From: Galeopsis tetrahit
Lineage: Eukaryota > Streptophyta > Magnoliopsida > Lamiales > Lamiaceae
NCBI GenBank assembly: GCA_963675135.1
Contig: OY776130.1
Coordinates: forward strand, 64,018,867 to 64,082,866
Reading direction: 5' to 3'
Length of the DNA stretch: 64,000 nucleotides
A program made the position numbers and the translations under genes. Below are positions 53,437 through 64,000 of this stretch, one piece after another. Position 1 is the stretch's first letter. Each line of letters opens with the position of its first letter. A model generated the notes under the pieces. The model had not been told where the DNA came from. It was given only the letters and a program-made list of their open reading frames with translations, and searched no databases.

Positions 53437-56400
53437 ATGGCTCCCAAAGTGAAACCAGAGATGATCATAGATTTTTCCAACAAGGCTCTTGACCTTGATT
53501 TTGGTTATTTGAGCAACAAGAACAACCTTCACTTTGAGCCAATAGTATCATTTACAAGTGAAGATCCTGAAATCACTCCAACCCTGAGATGGTTGAGAAG
53601 AGCAGGCCTTCAGAAATTCATGGAGGAAAGGCCAAGCTCTTGTTTGGACAACTACATGGCTGAGTTCTTTGCCTTTCTCAAATGGAGAGGCAAACCAGAA
53701 GATGGTGAGATTTCCACCAGATTGTCCTATGTTGCTGAAGAAGATGAAGAAGAGAGATTTCATAGAGTGAAATTCTCTTCAGAAGATCTTGAAGGAGCCT
53801 TTGGATTGTCTTCAGAAGGAAGGAATCCAGAATCTTATGGTGCTGGCCATGAAGATGACATAGCACAAGAATGGCTATTAGTGCCAGGCCCTCTATCTTC
53901 AACACAAAACAAGAAGACTCTCAAGCCTAAATTTCTCAATCTATTTGAGGTAATCACTAAGAGTCTCATGAGCAACACTGGGAGCTTGGAGCAGGTCAGC
54001 CATCCTAGAATCAGAATCATGGCTGCAGTCATTGATGCCAGTGACAAGGGCATCAAGTTTGATTGGAGGACCTTCATTATTTCTGAGATGATGAAGGAAA
54101 AGGCTAAATTTAAAGTGAGAGCTCATAACAAGGTTGTTCTAGAAGGGAAACTCAAGTATTGCACGAGGGCAAGCTTGTTGATTGAGAGATTTTCCCATTA
54201 TTCCCAAATGCAAACCTTTGCAAAGCCTCTCCCAGCTCAAAAGATTCTGTTCAGAAAGCTCAGCAAGAAAACTGAGCAAAGGAGGATGATAGTGGCCAAA
54301 CCTGCTGAAGAAAAGGTGGAGGAGAAGCCTAAAATGAAGAAAAGGACAAAAGCAAGAGTGGTGAAAACAAGGAAAATGTCTCAGATCATCTCAGAAGAGA
54401 ATTCAGATGCTTCAACTGAGATTGAAGAAGTTGCTAGAGAAGGTGTACAAGTGCCCTCTGATCATTCAGAAGAATTAAGGCAGAAGTACAATGAGACTAG
54501 ACAAAAGTCTAGGGGTGATAAGAGGATCAGGGATGTTGTCCCTGAGAAGGATGAGGAAGGAAGTGGAAGCAGTAGGGCTAGCAAGAGAAGGGTCAAGCCT
54601 ACTGACAAGGTGTTGGTGCTTCAGGAAGAAAGGTCTCTACAACTTGCTCTTAGAGAGAGCAGAGCTGAAAGCAGGACCAAATCAAAGTCAAGGACCAACT
54701 CATCTGGTTCTGGAACTCCAGAATCCAAGGTCCCTGAAGGTCAACCAATAGAGGCCAACATCCCTGAAATTCAGAACCCTGAGCCCAACTCCCCTGAAAC
54801 CCATATAACCCCAACCAACCAACCTATAACCCCCATCAATCTTACAAAGAGATACTCTCCTGAAGGGCATGTGCAAAGAAGTGGGATAGATGTGTCAACT
54901 ACTCAAAGCTCTTAGAAGCTGCAATCTTTGAACCAACCCCCATAAGTAAAGCCCCTTCAGATTCATTGCTCTCAAAAGCAACTGAAGCACCTTCTACTGC
55001 ACCCAACCAATCTGAAGCCAACATTCCTGAACTAAACCTACCTGAAGCCAAACTAAGAGAACCCAGAGTCAACTCCCCTATAACCCAAAGTCCCCATTCA
55101 AGTGGAGATGAGGAGGAGTATACTTATGAAAGTATGCTCAGAGGAGGAGCCAAGGCTACTGTGGACAGTTTGTATCCACAACTTGCTGAATTTCCAAGAA
55201 TTCAGAGGACTTTTCATGATCTAAGGATGCTTGTTGATGTAAAAGATAAGTCTATGATGGAGATATCACAAGTCATCCAAGATAAGGGAGCAAACTGGTG
55301 GCAAGTTGAGGAGAACAGATTGCTACACTTTGCTGGAGTCTCAAAGACAAGATTTCTCATTGATGAGGAAATCTTTGCAAAGCTGGTAGCTGATAAGATT
55401 AAGGAGGAGAAGGAAAGAAAAGCTAAGGGAATCAAACACCCTGATAGTAGCTCCAATGATGATGATTCCCCTAATGATCCCTCAAACCCCTCAAAACCCA
55501 ACCCTCCTGAAACCCCTCAAGCTAATATCCCTAAGCCTTCTGTATCTGAAAGACTTTCCAACCCTCCTAAGACCTATCATAGGAAAAGCTCTGTCAATTC
55601 AGAGGTGTTGACCAAGGATGGTAACACAACCAATGACACATCTGCCAATGAAGGTTCTTTTGAACCCAAGGCACAACCTAAAGATGTGGAGGTTCCTGTT
55701 TTAGAGGCTGGTTTGGTTAAGGCCTATTCAGTGTCAGATGAGTTGGACACTGATCAGCCCTTAATCATTCAGGATGACTCAGTGGCTGCTGATATAAGCA
55801 CTGTGATCTCCCCACAACTGCCATCTTTGAACCTTGTTGAAGGTGGAGATGCTGCAGGTCTAGGTGAAGGAGTTGAAAAGGAGATGATAGTGGAAAAACC
55901 AGAGGGAGAAGTAGATGATAGAGAGGTTGTGATCACTAGAATAGTGAGTGTACCACCAAATGAGGGTGATATAAGTGAGGAAGGGCAGGCTATTCTTGAA
56001 GTCAAATCTGAACTTCAAGAATCCCTTGATGAGAGGAGGCCTGTTCCTTTAAGTGAGGAAATCATTGTTGAAGGGAGAAAAGAAATAGTTGAAAATGAGG
56101 AGAAGACTGCTGATGTATCAGAGTCTTATGAAAAAGAATTGGAGGGAGACAAGTGTGTTTTTACTGATGCTTTTGATTTGTCTGATATTGCAGGTATAAC
56201 CTTTGATCAAATCTTTGCAGATGAACTCTTAACAGATGCACCCATTCAGGTTGATAGTGGATCAGCACAAGCCTTGCTTGGGATGCAATCAGAGAAGTTG
56301 GATTCCTTGGCTCACCAGGTACAATCAGCTCATGCAGAAACTTCTGGAGCCTTGGATGAGCATGGAAGAACTTTGGCATCTGTGGAAATGAGGCTAACTG

Positions 56401-58112
56401 GCTCGGAGGATGTGGTGTTACCTACCTTGGAGGCAAGGATCAGTGGAGTTGAGACTGGTTTACAAACCATCTCCACTGAAGTTATCAAAGCCAAAAACAC
56501 CATGAGGTCAGTTTCAAAGGAGGTTAAGAAAGAGCAATCTTTGCTAAGAATCAACCACAATAGGAATGTGAAGACATTGAGGTCAGTGGTGAAGAAAGCT
56601 CTAGGAAGAAAGACTGCACTGCAAAGACAAAGAGCTGAAGAGCAAAGGCTAGCTATGGTGAAAGCAGCCTCAGAAAAGTTTTCTCAAGAGGTATTGGCCA
56701 ACATTGCTGAAGGTGCAGTGGCCAACCTCACTGAGCTTCTCAAAGCCCAATTGGATGCATCACTTAAAACAACTATGGAGGAAGTTGTCCAACAGAAAAT
56801 GAAGCCTGTTCTAGCTTTTCTTAGCTTGAGCAGTGACAGGATGCAGAATATACATGATGAAAATGTATATTTGTTGGAAGAAATGAAATCCCTAAATCAG
56901 GCACAATCCCTAATGGCCACAACAATGAGTGAGCTAAAACCCCAATGTTTTGATGCTGCCAAAAAGGGGGAAAGGGAAAGAGCAAGGGCAAAAGGTGCCT
57001 TAGTGATTGGAAGCCCAGTTAAGGGTAAGGACAAAGCCCCTGAAGGAAAGGGAAAAGAGCCAGCAGTACTGAACTTGGAAGAATTGGATGAAGAGGAGCA
57101 GTTGGCACTTGCATTGAAGAACTCCATGGCCTCAGCTCAAGAGGAAAGAGTGAGGTTACAACAAAGACCAGGTGGTGAGGTATCTGGTTTGGACAAGGAT
57201 GCTGAAGGTGTCCAAACTAGAGGAAAGATCAAGAAGGCCCAAGGAAAGAAAAGACAAGTTGAGAAATTCACTGACTTTCCCAATAGCCTTGATCTTCCAC
57301 CTGAATTCAGAATTGTTGATAATGAGCCTACCTCAAAGAAGGCCAAAAATGCTAAAATATCCAAAACTGCTGAAGAAGACAAGTCTACTGAGACTAAATC
57401 CACTGAAAGTACCAAAGCCTCGGAAGATGTTGAGGAATTATATGAAGAAGGCTTTGGACCTGGACCAAAGAAGACAAAGATTGTGGTACTCAATGATCCA
57501 TCAAAGCTGTTTCATGAAGGGTATGGCAAAGACCCTGAAACACAACAGAAACTGGCTATGTTGAGAGCCCAAGAGAAAATGGACTTGATGGAAGAGGCCA
57601 ACAGAGCAAGAAACAAGAGAAGAGCAGACTTCCAGAAGCCAAGAAGGAAGAGAGCAACATATAACAAGATGAAGCCACAGCTATTGATCCCAATGGACAC
57701 CAAATATCCTCACTTGGATAAATGGGTACCAGTTCAGCTGAATGACTTATGGGAGGAAGCCAAAAGGGAGTATGTCTATGATCAATATGTCATTGACAGA
57801 TGGAATGGAAGAGATGCCAACTCCACTTTTGCTGAGTTCATGATAGAATACTACAAAGAACTCTATCAACAATTGCTTGCAGCTGCTGATATTGCAAGAA
57901 TTGAACTCACATCTCCCAAGCCAATCATATACATGCCTCCAAAGCTTGAAGGATGGATTGACCAAGCAAGAATTCTGAGAGAATTCACTGAGATCCTTAA
58001 GCTAAACAAGATGGTTCTTGGACTTAAGGGAACCAACCAAGAAGCCATGGCATTAAAAAGAAGAGTGTGGGCACAATATGGAATGCTGCCACCTCCTGAG
58101 GATGATCTTTGA
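53437..58112 (+). pseudogene. SIRE-2 third ORF ('envelope-like'), frameshifted
   Basis: ATG at 53437. The first frame runs to TAG at 54913-54915 and continues from about 54915 in another frame to 58112; the join region is near 54890-54915, so a one-base type frameshift separates two halves totalling about 1550 codons. The N-terminal part (to about residue 270) aligns loosely with SIRE-1 ORF3 (for example RIRIMAA against KVRVMAA, then DW). A region rich in PE/NIPE motifs, an acidic region, a coiled coil (56300-56900), a Lys-rich part and an aromatic C-terminal domain follow. No signal peptide or membrane segment seen. Function unknown. Confidence 0.82.
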
Positions 58113-58581
58113 AATGGCTAAGTCTTCTGACCTATCTTGATTGATCAACTATGCTGAAAAATGGTCAAGATTGCTGATGTGGTGTGCTAATCTGTTTGCT
58201 CTGATTTGATATGGATTGCTCTGATACAAGCTCTGTGCTCTGATGTTGAAAATCTTGTATATGTCTTGAAGTGCTAGTATTTGTTCTGATACAAGATTGG
58301 TGCTCTGATACAAGTTTATGCTCTGATAATGAAAAATCCTGTATATGTGTTTAACTGTTAGAATGAAATACTTTAATGTATTTAGTGTTGATGATTCATA
58401 CACTCATCTCTCTATGCCTATCTATGAAACCTATGTGTAACATGAATGGTGAATACACTAACACATTGTTTTTCAGGATAACTGACCTTAGTCATGTCTT
58501 CTGAAGATTAATGTAATAGGTATAGCTAAGTCACTTTTGCACAAGCTGTATAGGTTTTGGCATCATCAAAAAGGGGGAAAT
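58113..58581 (+). other. SIRE-2 3' non-coding region and polypurine tract
   Basis: Contains repeated TGCTCTGATACAAG motifs (58200-58330) and ends in the polypurine tract AAAAAGGGGGAAAT (58568-58581) next to the LTR. The tract is the same as in SIRE-1. Confidence 0.8.
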
Positions 58582-60228
58582 TGTTGGGAATAAAATGAGT
58601 TATGTTTTGATTGAATACCAAAACCCCCTGAGACATGCCTAAGTCATGATTGAATATGTTCTAGAAATGTTAGAACATATAGTATAAAGGCTAGATGAGG
58701 AGCTAATATGTTAGGTAGCTCTTAGATGATTAGATGCACAAATTGAGGGGGAACACATGCTTGGAAGTTCATTTGAATCAAGTCCCCTCAAGGCTCAAAC
58801 TCTGGATACAACACTAAGTCTTTTGAGACTAACTATACTGATCAGGAGAGTTGTCCAGAGGAGTTGTCTCAGTACAAGAAGTCAAGATCAAGTGCTCTGA
58901 AAGCCTGCAGTCAACTATGCTGAAGAGTTTGAGACAATCATTCCCTAAAGATCTTCAAATAATCAAGCTAAGATCATCTTCAAGAGAAATAAAAGGGAAA
59001 GAGCCAAGTCATCTGAAGAAGAGCAAGACAATCTTGCTGATAAGCAAGACTGCTGATAGTGATAAGGAGAGTTGTCCAAATGATGAGGAATGATGTCCTA
59101 TCATTGGAACAACCTTCAGAAGACATGTCCACATTCTTACAAGAGAATCTGAATGTCAGATAATTGGGAAGAGTGCTACAGAATGAAAACAAAGCTCTTA
59201 CAGCCGTTTATTTCCCAAATGAGGACATGTCACTATCAAGATTCTGTCTTCAAAGTTGAAGAACTAAAAGAAGACATTTATGGACATTGGAGGCTGCCTC
59301 TCCAACGGGCAAATCCTTCATTTGTCTATAAATACAGAAGTGTGAAGACCATTTGAAAGCATCCAACTTCAACCTCAACCAAGCACCTCCAACCTTAAAT
59401 TCTTACAAGCTAGAGTGCTTTCAAAGCTTTCAAAGACTATCTTAGTCTTCAAACACTTCATCTAAGCTGTACTACATTGTATATCCATACACAAGCTTAG
59501 AGAGATATCCTATCCTTATACACTGATCTTCATTGTAAAGGATATCTCATTAGTTGGAACCTTACTTCAATCCTCATATCTTTCAAGAGTGAAAGTGAGA
59601 AGATTGTAGTAGTAGAAGTGGTAGGAGCTGACTGTTGAGAGAAGAACAGTTCAGTTCTGAGTTGAGAAGAGGGTACTAGGACTCTAGACATCCTAGGGAT
59701 CAATTCACCAAGAGTGGTGTTATTGATCAAGTGCACCTTGGCACTATAAAATAAGTTAATTCCAAGAGTGAAGGAATTATCCTGTTAAATCAGGGAAAGT
59801 GGATGTAGGAGCTTGAGTCTCTGAACCACTATAAACTCTTGTGTTGATTTACATTTCAAGCATTCTCATACTTCAACACTGCACACAAAACTGATCTTTC
59901 AAAGGATAAACATTTAAAGACTGTGCAAAACTGATTTGGACAAGTTCCCTGAAACTGGACTGAATAGACTAAGTGATTTCAGAATCCTAAGGAGTCTAAA
60001 CTAAAAGGGCCAACCACTATTCCGCACATATAACTCCCCTAGATAGTTATTCAACTAAGTACTCAATAGTACTTAGTAGTCTGATTATCTTAGAAGAGTT
60101 AATCATCTTCAGCAGAGTTGTCCAGGACAACCTTGTTGAGCTCTGGTTTGAACAAGATTAGAAAAGAATTTGCTTACAAGTGTATTCCCCCCCCATACAC
60201 TTGTTATATACTCCTTTCAGGACCAACA
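58582..60228 (+). repeat. SIRE-2 LTR, middle, shared by two internal regions (1647 bp)
   Basis: Preceded by a polypurine tract and followed by a PBS, so it is both the 3' LTR of copy A and the 5' LTR of copy B. One base shorter than the left LTR, in a C run near 60190. Confidence 0.96.
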
Positions 60229-60230
60229 AG

Positions 60231-60242
60231 TGGTATCAGAGC
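60231..60242 (+). promoter_or_regulatory. SIRE-2 copy B primer-binding site
   Basis: TGGTATCAGAGC two bases after the middle LTR. Confidence 0.95.
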
Positions 60243-60368
60243 AGGGGTTCAAAGACCACTGCTTCTGAAAAACCATCTTGGTTTTCAAAATCACATATTT
60301 AGTGTGGTCACTGAACTGATCTATCTGAAATCCTAATTGTATATTGACTGACTGTTTGTTCTTGAGTT

Positions 60369-62840
60369 ATGGCCAACAAGAATGCTGCTGTTCCACCTCC
60401 TACTGTCCAAGGATTGGACAACATGGCCACAAATCCAGTCAACCACATTTCACATCACAAACTGGCCATGTTCTCAATTGATAATTATGATTTCTGGAAA
60501 ATCAGGATGAGGGCTCATCTTGCATCTCTACACACTGACATGCTGAGAGTGATCACAAGAGGTCCTTTTGTGTTCACATTTGTCAATCCCAAAGTCACTG
60601 AGGCTCAAAAGGCAGACCCAAGAGAGGTGCTCCCAAAAGATGAAGATGACTTTACCACTGATGAGAAGAGGAAAGATAACTTGAATTATCTTGCCATGAA
60701 CACCCTCTACCAAACAATTCCAGATGCAATTATGGGTAGAGTCTACCACTGCACAACAGCCAAAGAAATTTGGGATACTCTTGCAGAAATGTGTGAGGGT
60801 ACTGAAAAGATCAAGGAGAATAAACTCCAAGTTGCTGTGCAGAAATTTGAACAGTTTGCAATGGAGTCTGAGGAGTCCATTGATAAATTTGCTGGTAGAT
60901 TCACTGATGTGATGAATGAAATCAACTCACTGGGCAAGGTCTACACCAAGAGAGAAGTTGGATTGAAGATCTTAAGGAGTCTCACTCAAAAGTGGGATGT
61001 CTATGCTGTGATGATGCAAAACACCAAAGATCTCTCCACCATGCCCATGCAACAAATCTTCTCAGAACTCAAAGCTTATGAGTTCGATCTCAATAGAAGA
61101 AAGCCTATTGAGGAACCTTCAAATCCTACTAAGGGAGTGACATTCAAAGCCAAAGCTGCTGAACCAGAAATGCAGTCTACTCCAAGATCATCAAAGTCAG
61201 TCTCAAAGACTGAAATGAAGGAAGAACTAGCCTTGATGGCTAGAAGATTTGAAAAGCTAAATTCAAGGTTTGGTAGATACAAGAAATTCTACCAGGACAA
61301 CAAATTCAGGAGAAGGTACAACTCTCCTGAAAATCAGGTTGAAGCCAAAAAGCCTGAAGAGAAGAGATCAGAGGACAAGTACTCTGATAGGAGAAGGTCC
61401 AGTAGAGCTGAACCTTCATCATAAAAAAGAAGAGAAGAATCAAAGAAAGAAGATGATGAAGATCTGTGCTATAACTGCAAAAAGAAAGGGCACTTCCAGT
61501 ATGATTGCCCTGAATTAAGCACTAAGGAGAGAAGAGAGAGGCAAGCCAAAAGGGACAGAAAGTTCACCAACAGAAAGGCCATGATGGCTGGTGAAGAGTC
61601 TGATAGTGCTGAAAGCTTCAACTCTTCTGATGGACTGTTCTCCAACAGTGATGATGATGATGATGTCTGCAACATGGCTCTTGAGGATGATGAGGTATCC
61701 TCTACTTCTAGTTCACCATCATTCATCTCACAAAACAATAGTGAGATCAACTTGAAGCTTTCCCTTGGAAAGTTGATGGAAGATTTCACTATGTTACAAG
61801 AATTTCATGATAACTGTGTGAGAGAAAATGAAAGATTGGCTATTGAACTTGCTAAAAACTCTGAGGCAGTTGTTGATGTCAAGTCTACTGAGTTATATCA
61901 ACAAGTCTTGAGAGAGCTTGAGGAAGCAAATCTCAGGATAGTTGACCAACAAAAGGAGATTGATGATCAACTTCTCTCTCAGAAGAGAAAAGATTTTGAA
62001 CTTAAAATTCTCAATGCCAAGTTTGAAAATCTCTCACATGAATATGATATTCTTAAAGCAAGTGAAGAGAGCCTGAAATTAAAGATGTCTGCTCTGAAGA
62101 AATCCTCTGGAGCAATAGAGGAAATTCAGAGTTATCAAATACCTATGGCTCAAAGAAGTGGATTAGGATTTGATCCATTTGAATCTTCACCTTGTCTTAG
62201 TGTTGCTTCTATGAGTAACACTAAGAGAATCTTTGTTAAGTCAGTGGCACAAACTGAAAATGAAATAATTAAGCCACTGAACAAAGGAAAGGGCAAAATG
62301 GATGATCTGCCTAATCAAGTGTTTCAGGAGATTAGGCCAAAACCTAAGGAAATGGCCAAAGCTCCTGAACACAAGAGGAATATTGGTCAGCAGAGTAGAC
62401 CCAATGGTAGGGCAACTCTACTGAACAATGTTCAGAGGAAGTGTCCAAGGTATAATCAGCCTAGGCCAACTCTTCTGAGAAAGCCTCAGCTGAATAGACC
62501 TAAGGACAACTTTCCTCAAAGGAAGAATAAAATGAGACAACCAAAACCCTTCATGCCAAAGGGTAATGGTCATAAGAAAGCCTTTCCTCAAAGATTCCCT
62601 CAAGCTGCACAAAGAACTCAAAAGTTCAGGAGACTTGACAACTCTCCTGAAACTTATAGAGTTAACACATTCACACACACTTTCCCAAAGGCATTTAAGG
62701 GAAAGACAGTGTATTTAGATGCTAAAGGAAGACAATTTATCCACCTTGAATCAATCAGGGTTATTAGGCAAGTTTGGGTTCCTAAAGGTACAGCTAACCT
62801 CTCAGGACCCAAAACTCAAAGGGTACCTAAACTTATCTAA
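60369..62840 (+). pseudogene. SIRE-2 copy B gag (same internal stop)
   Basis: Matches copy A gag throughout, with one noticed substitution (GAAGACGAC against GAAGATGAC, near 60648, silent). It has the same TAA before the zinc knuckle (61422-61424) and the same TAA at the gag/pol boundary (62838-62840). Confidence 0.92.
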
Positions 62841-64000
62841 TTGCAGGTACCATTGGGCCACAAGATGAGGAGCATAAGCAAAAAGACAGCATGGTACCTT
62901 GACAGTGGATGTTCAAGGCACATGACTGGAAACAAGGAACTCCTCACTGATTTCATTGAAAAAGAAGGCCCTAATGTCACTTTTGGAGACAGCTCACAAG
63001 CATCAACAAAAGGTTATGGTACTTTGATGGTTGGTAACATCAAAGTATCCAATGTATCTTATGTGGCTGGTCTCAAATACAATCTCCTTAGTATCAGTCA
63101 ATTCTGTGATAAAGACTTCAATGTTGAGTTTTCCAGTGATAAATGCTTGATCAAAGATAAGACTCAACAAACTCTATTGACTGGAACTAGGAAAGGAAAT
63201 GTGTATTTTGCAGACTGGGACAAGTCTACTGATGTTGCATGCTTCATTGCTAAGAGTTCTAGTGAACAAAGTTGGTTGTGGCATAAAAGATTAAACCACT
63301 TGAACTTCAAAACAATGAACAAAATTGCTAGAAATGCATTAGTCAAAGGACTACCTAATGAGGTTTTCATTAAAGAGCATGTTTGCAAACCATGCCAAGA
63401 AGGAAAACAGATCAAAGCCTCATTTAAAGGAAAACCAGTCATTTCCACTGAAAGGGTACTTGAACTTTTACATATGGATCTTTTTGGACCAATTACCCCT
63501 GTAAGCATAAATGGTAGAAAATACACATTGGTAGTAGTAGATGACTTCTCTAGGTTCACATGGGTAGTATTTCTCCTTAATAAGAAGGAAACTCAAGTCA
63601 AACTGCCTGAACTTCTAAAGAGATTGTCAAATGAGAAAAGCCTTAGCATTATCAAGATAAGATCTGATAAAGGCACTGAGTTCATTAACTCATACATCAA
63701 TGAGTATTGTACATCTAATGGAATAGCTCATGAAACCTCAGCAGCTAGAACTCCTCAACAGAATGGAGTTGCAGAGAGAAGAAATAGAACTTTAAAAGAA
63801 GCTACTAGAACCTTAATTGCTGATTCAAATTTGCCTAAGAGGTTTTGGGCTGAAGCCATAAACACTGCATGCCATACTCAAAATAGATGTTTGATCACTA
63901 AGGGACAAGGCAAAACCCCCTATGAACTCTGGAAAGGAAGATTGCCTAAAGTGTCTTACTTTCACATTTTTGGTTGCAAGTGTTTTATTCACAATAATGG
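62841..64000 (+). CDS. SIRE-2 copy B pol, 5' part (cut by the window end)
   Basis: Protease and most of the integrase, open to base 64000. No difference from copy A was noticed over this part. Confidence 0.9.
   Translation, partial: MQVPLGHKMRSISKKTAWYLDSGCSRHMTGNKELLTDFIEKEGPNVTFGDSSQASTKGYGTLMVGNIKVSNVSYVAGLKYNLLSISQFCDKDFNVEFSSDKCLIKDKTQQTLLTGTRKGNVYFADWDKSTDVACFIAKSSSEQSWLWHKRLNHLNFKTMNKIARNALVKGLPNEVFIKEHVCKPCQEGKQIKASFKGKPVISTERVLELLHMDLFGPITPVSINGRKYTLVVVDDFSRFTWVVFLLNKKETQVKLPELLKRLSNEKSLSIIKIRSDKGTEFINSYINEYCTSNGIAHETSAARTPQQNGVAERRNRTLKEATRTLIADSNLPKRFWAEAINTACHTQNRCLITKGQGKTPYELWKGRLPKVSYFHIFGCKCFIHNN

Larger units (their letters stand above)
45080..64000 (+). mobile_element. SIRE-2: tandem Copia/Sirevirus array, LTR-internal-LTR-internal (runs off window)
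   Basis: LTR 45080-46727, internal copy A to 58581, LTR 58582-60228, internal copy B to the window end. The tandem period is about 13,502 bases. Copy B matches copy A at a constant offset of 13,501 with a single substitution noticed. The two LTRs differ at roughly ten positions. The family is distinct from SIRE-1 at nucleotide level but has the same plan: gag, pol, long ORF3. Confidence 0.93.

Overview
The window is eukaryotic, from a plant nuclear genome and most likely a eudicot. Evidence is GT-AG introns in AT-rich DNA, plant FBA-type F-box genes, a nuclear tRNA-Arg(TCG) gene, and a dense nest of plant transposon families: two Mutator-like elements (MULEs), two Sirevirus-type Copia LTR retrotransposons, one Athila-like Gypsy element, a CACTA terminus and a hAT-like MITE. 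The species cannot be named from sequence alone. Little or no ordinary single-copy gene space is present.

Region 1 (1 to about 13.3 kb) holds a MULE transposase gene with a frameshift (234-2682, +), two intact related F-box genes (3859-4968 and 5584-6684, +), an array of five 297-bp tandem repeats starting just after the second F-box stop, and a 12-exon Ulp1/SUMO-protease-like gene on the minus strand (8676-12779). The protease gene carries one in-frame stop and one homopolymer frameshift. I read this as one large KAONASHI-type MULE with F-box genes between its two conventional genes. The left terminus is outside the window, so the limits are inferred.

Region 2 (13.3-16.9 kb) is AT-rich and holds the tRNA gene and the 5' end of an unidentified gene encoding a signal-peptide-like sequence.

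Region 3 (16.9-31.8 kb) is SIRE-1, a Copia/Sirevirus element with 1440-bp LTRs, gag, pol and a long third ORF. A 271-bp copy of its own internal 3' end sits immediately upstream of its 5' LTR, the scar of a tandem arrangement.

Region 4 (31.8-37.4 kb) is a minus-strand Athila-like Gypsy element with gag and protease only. Its LTR contains ten copies of a 12-bp palindrome arranged in five pairs.

Region 5 (37.4-40.1 kb) holds a hAT-like MITE, a Stowaway-like stretch and a CACTA terminus.

Region 6 (40.1-45.0 kb) is a second, unrelated MULE whose FAR1-like transposase is fused by splicing to an OTU deubiquitinase domain. It is flanked by paired terminal motifs and inverted-orientation arrays built on TTCGAA, and has a mutated splice donor and a stop at an exon end.

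Region 7 (45.1-64.0 kb) is SIRE-2, a second Sirevirus family in tandem: LTR-internal-LTR-internal, running off the window, with nearly identical internal copies.

The main biological theme is that two independent MULEs carry ubiquitin/SUMO-pathway cargo: a SUMO-protease-like gene plus F-box substrate receptors in one, and an OTU protease fused to the transposase in the other. A second theme is that both Sirevirus families show tandem LTR sharing, and both keep an in-frame stop followed by TTGCAGG at the gag/pol boundary.
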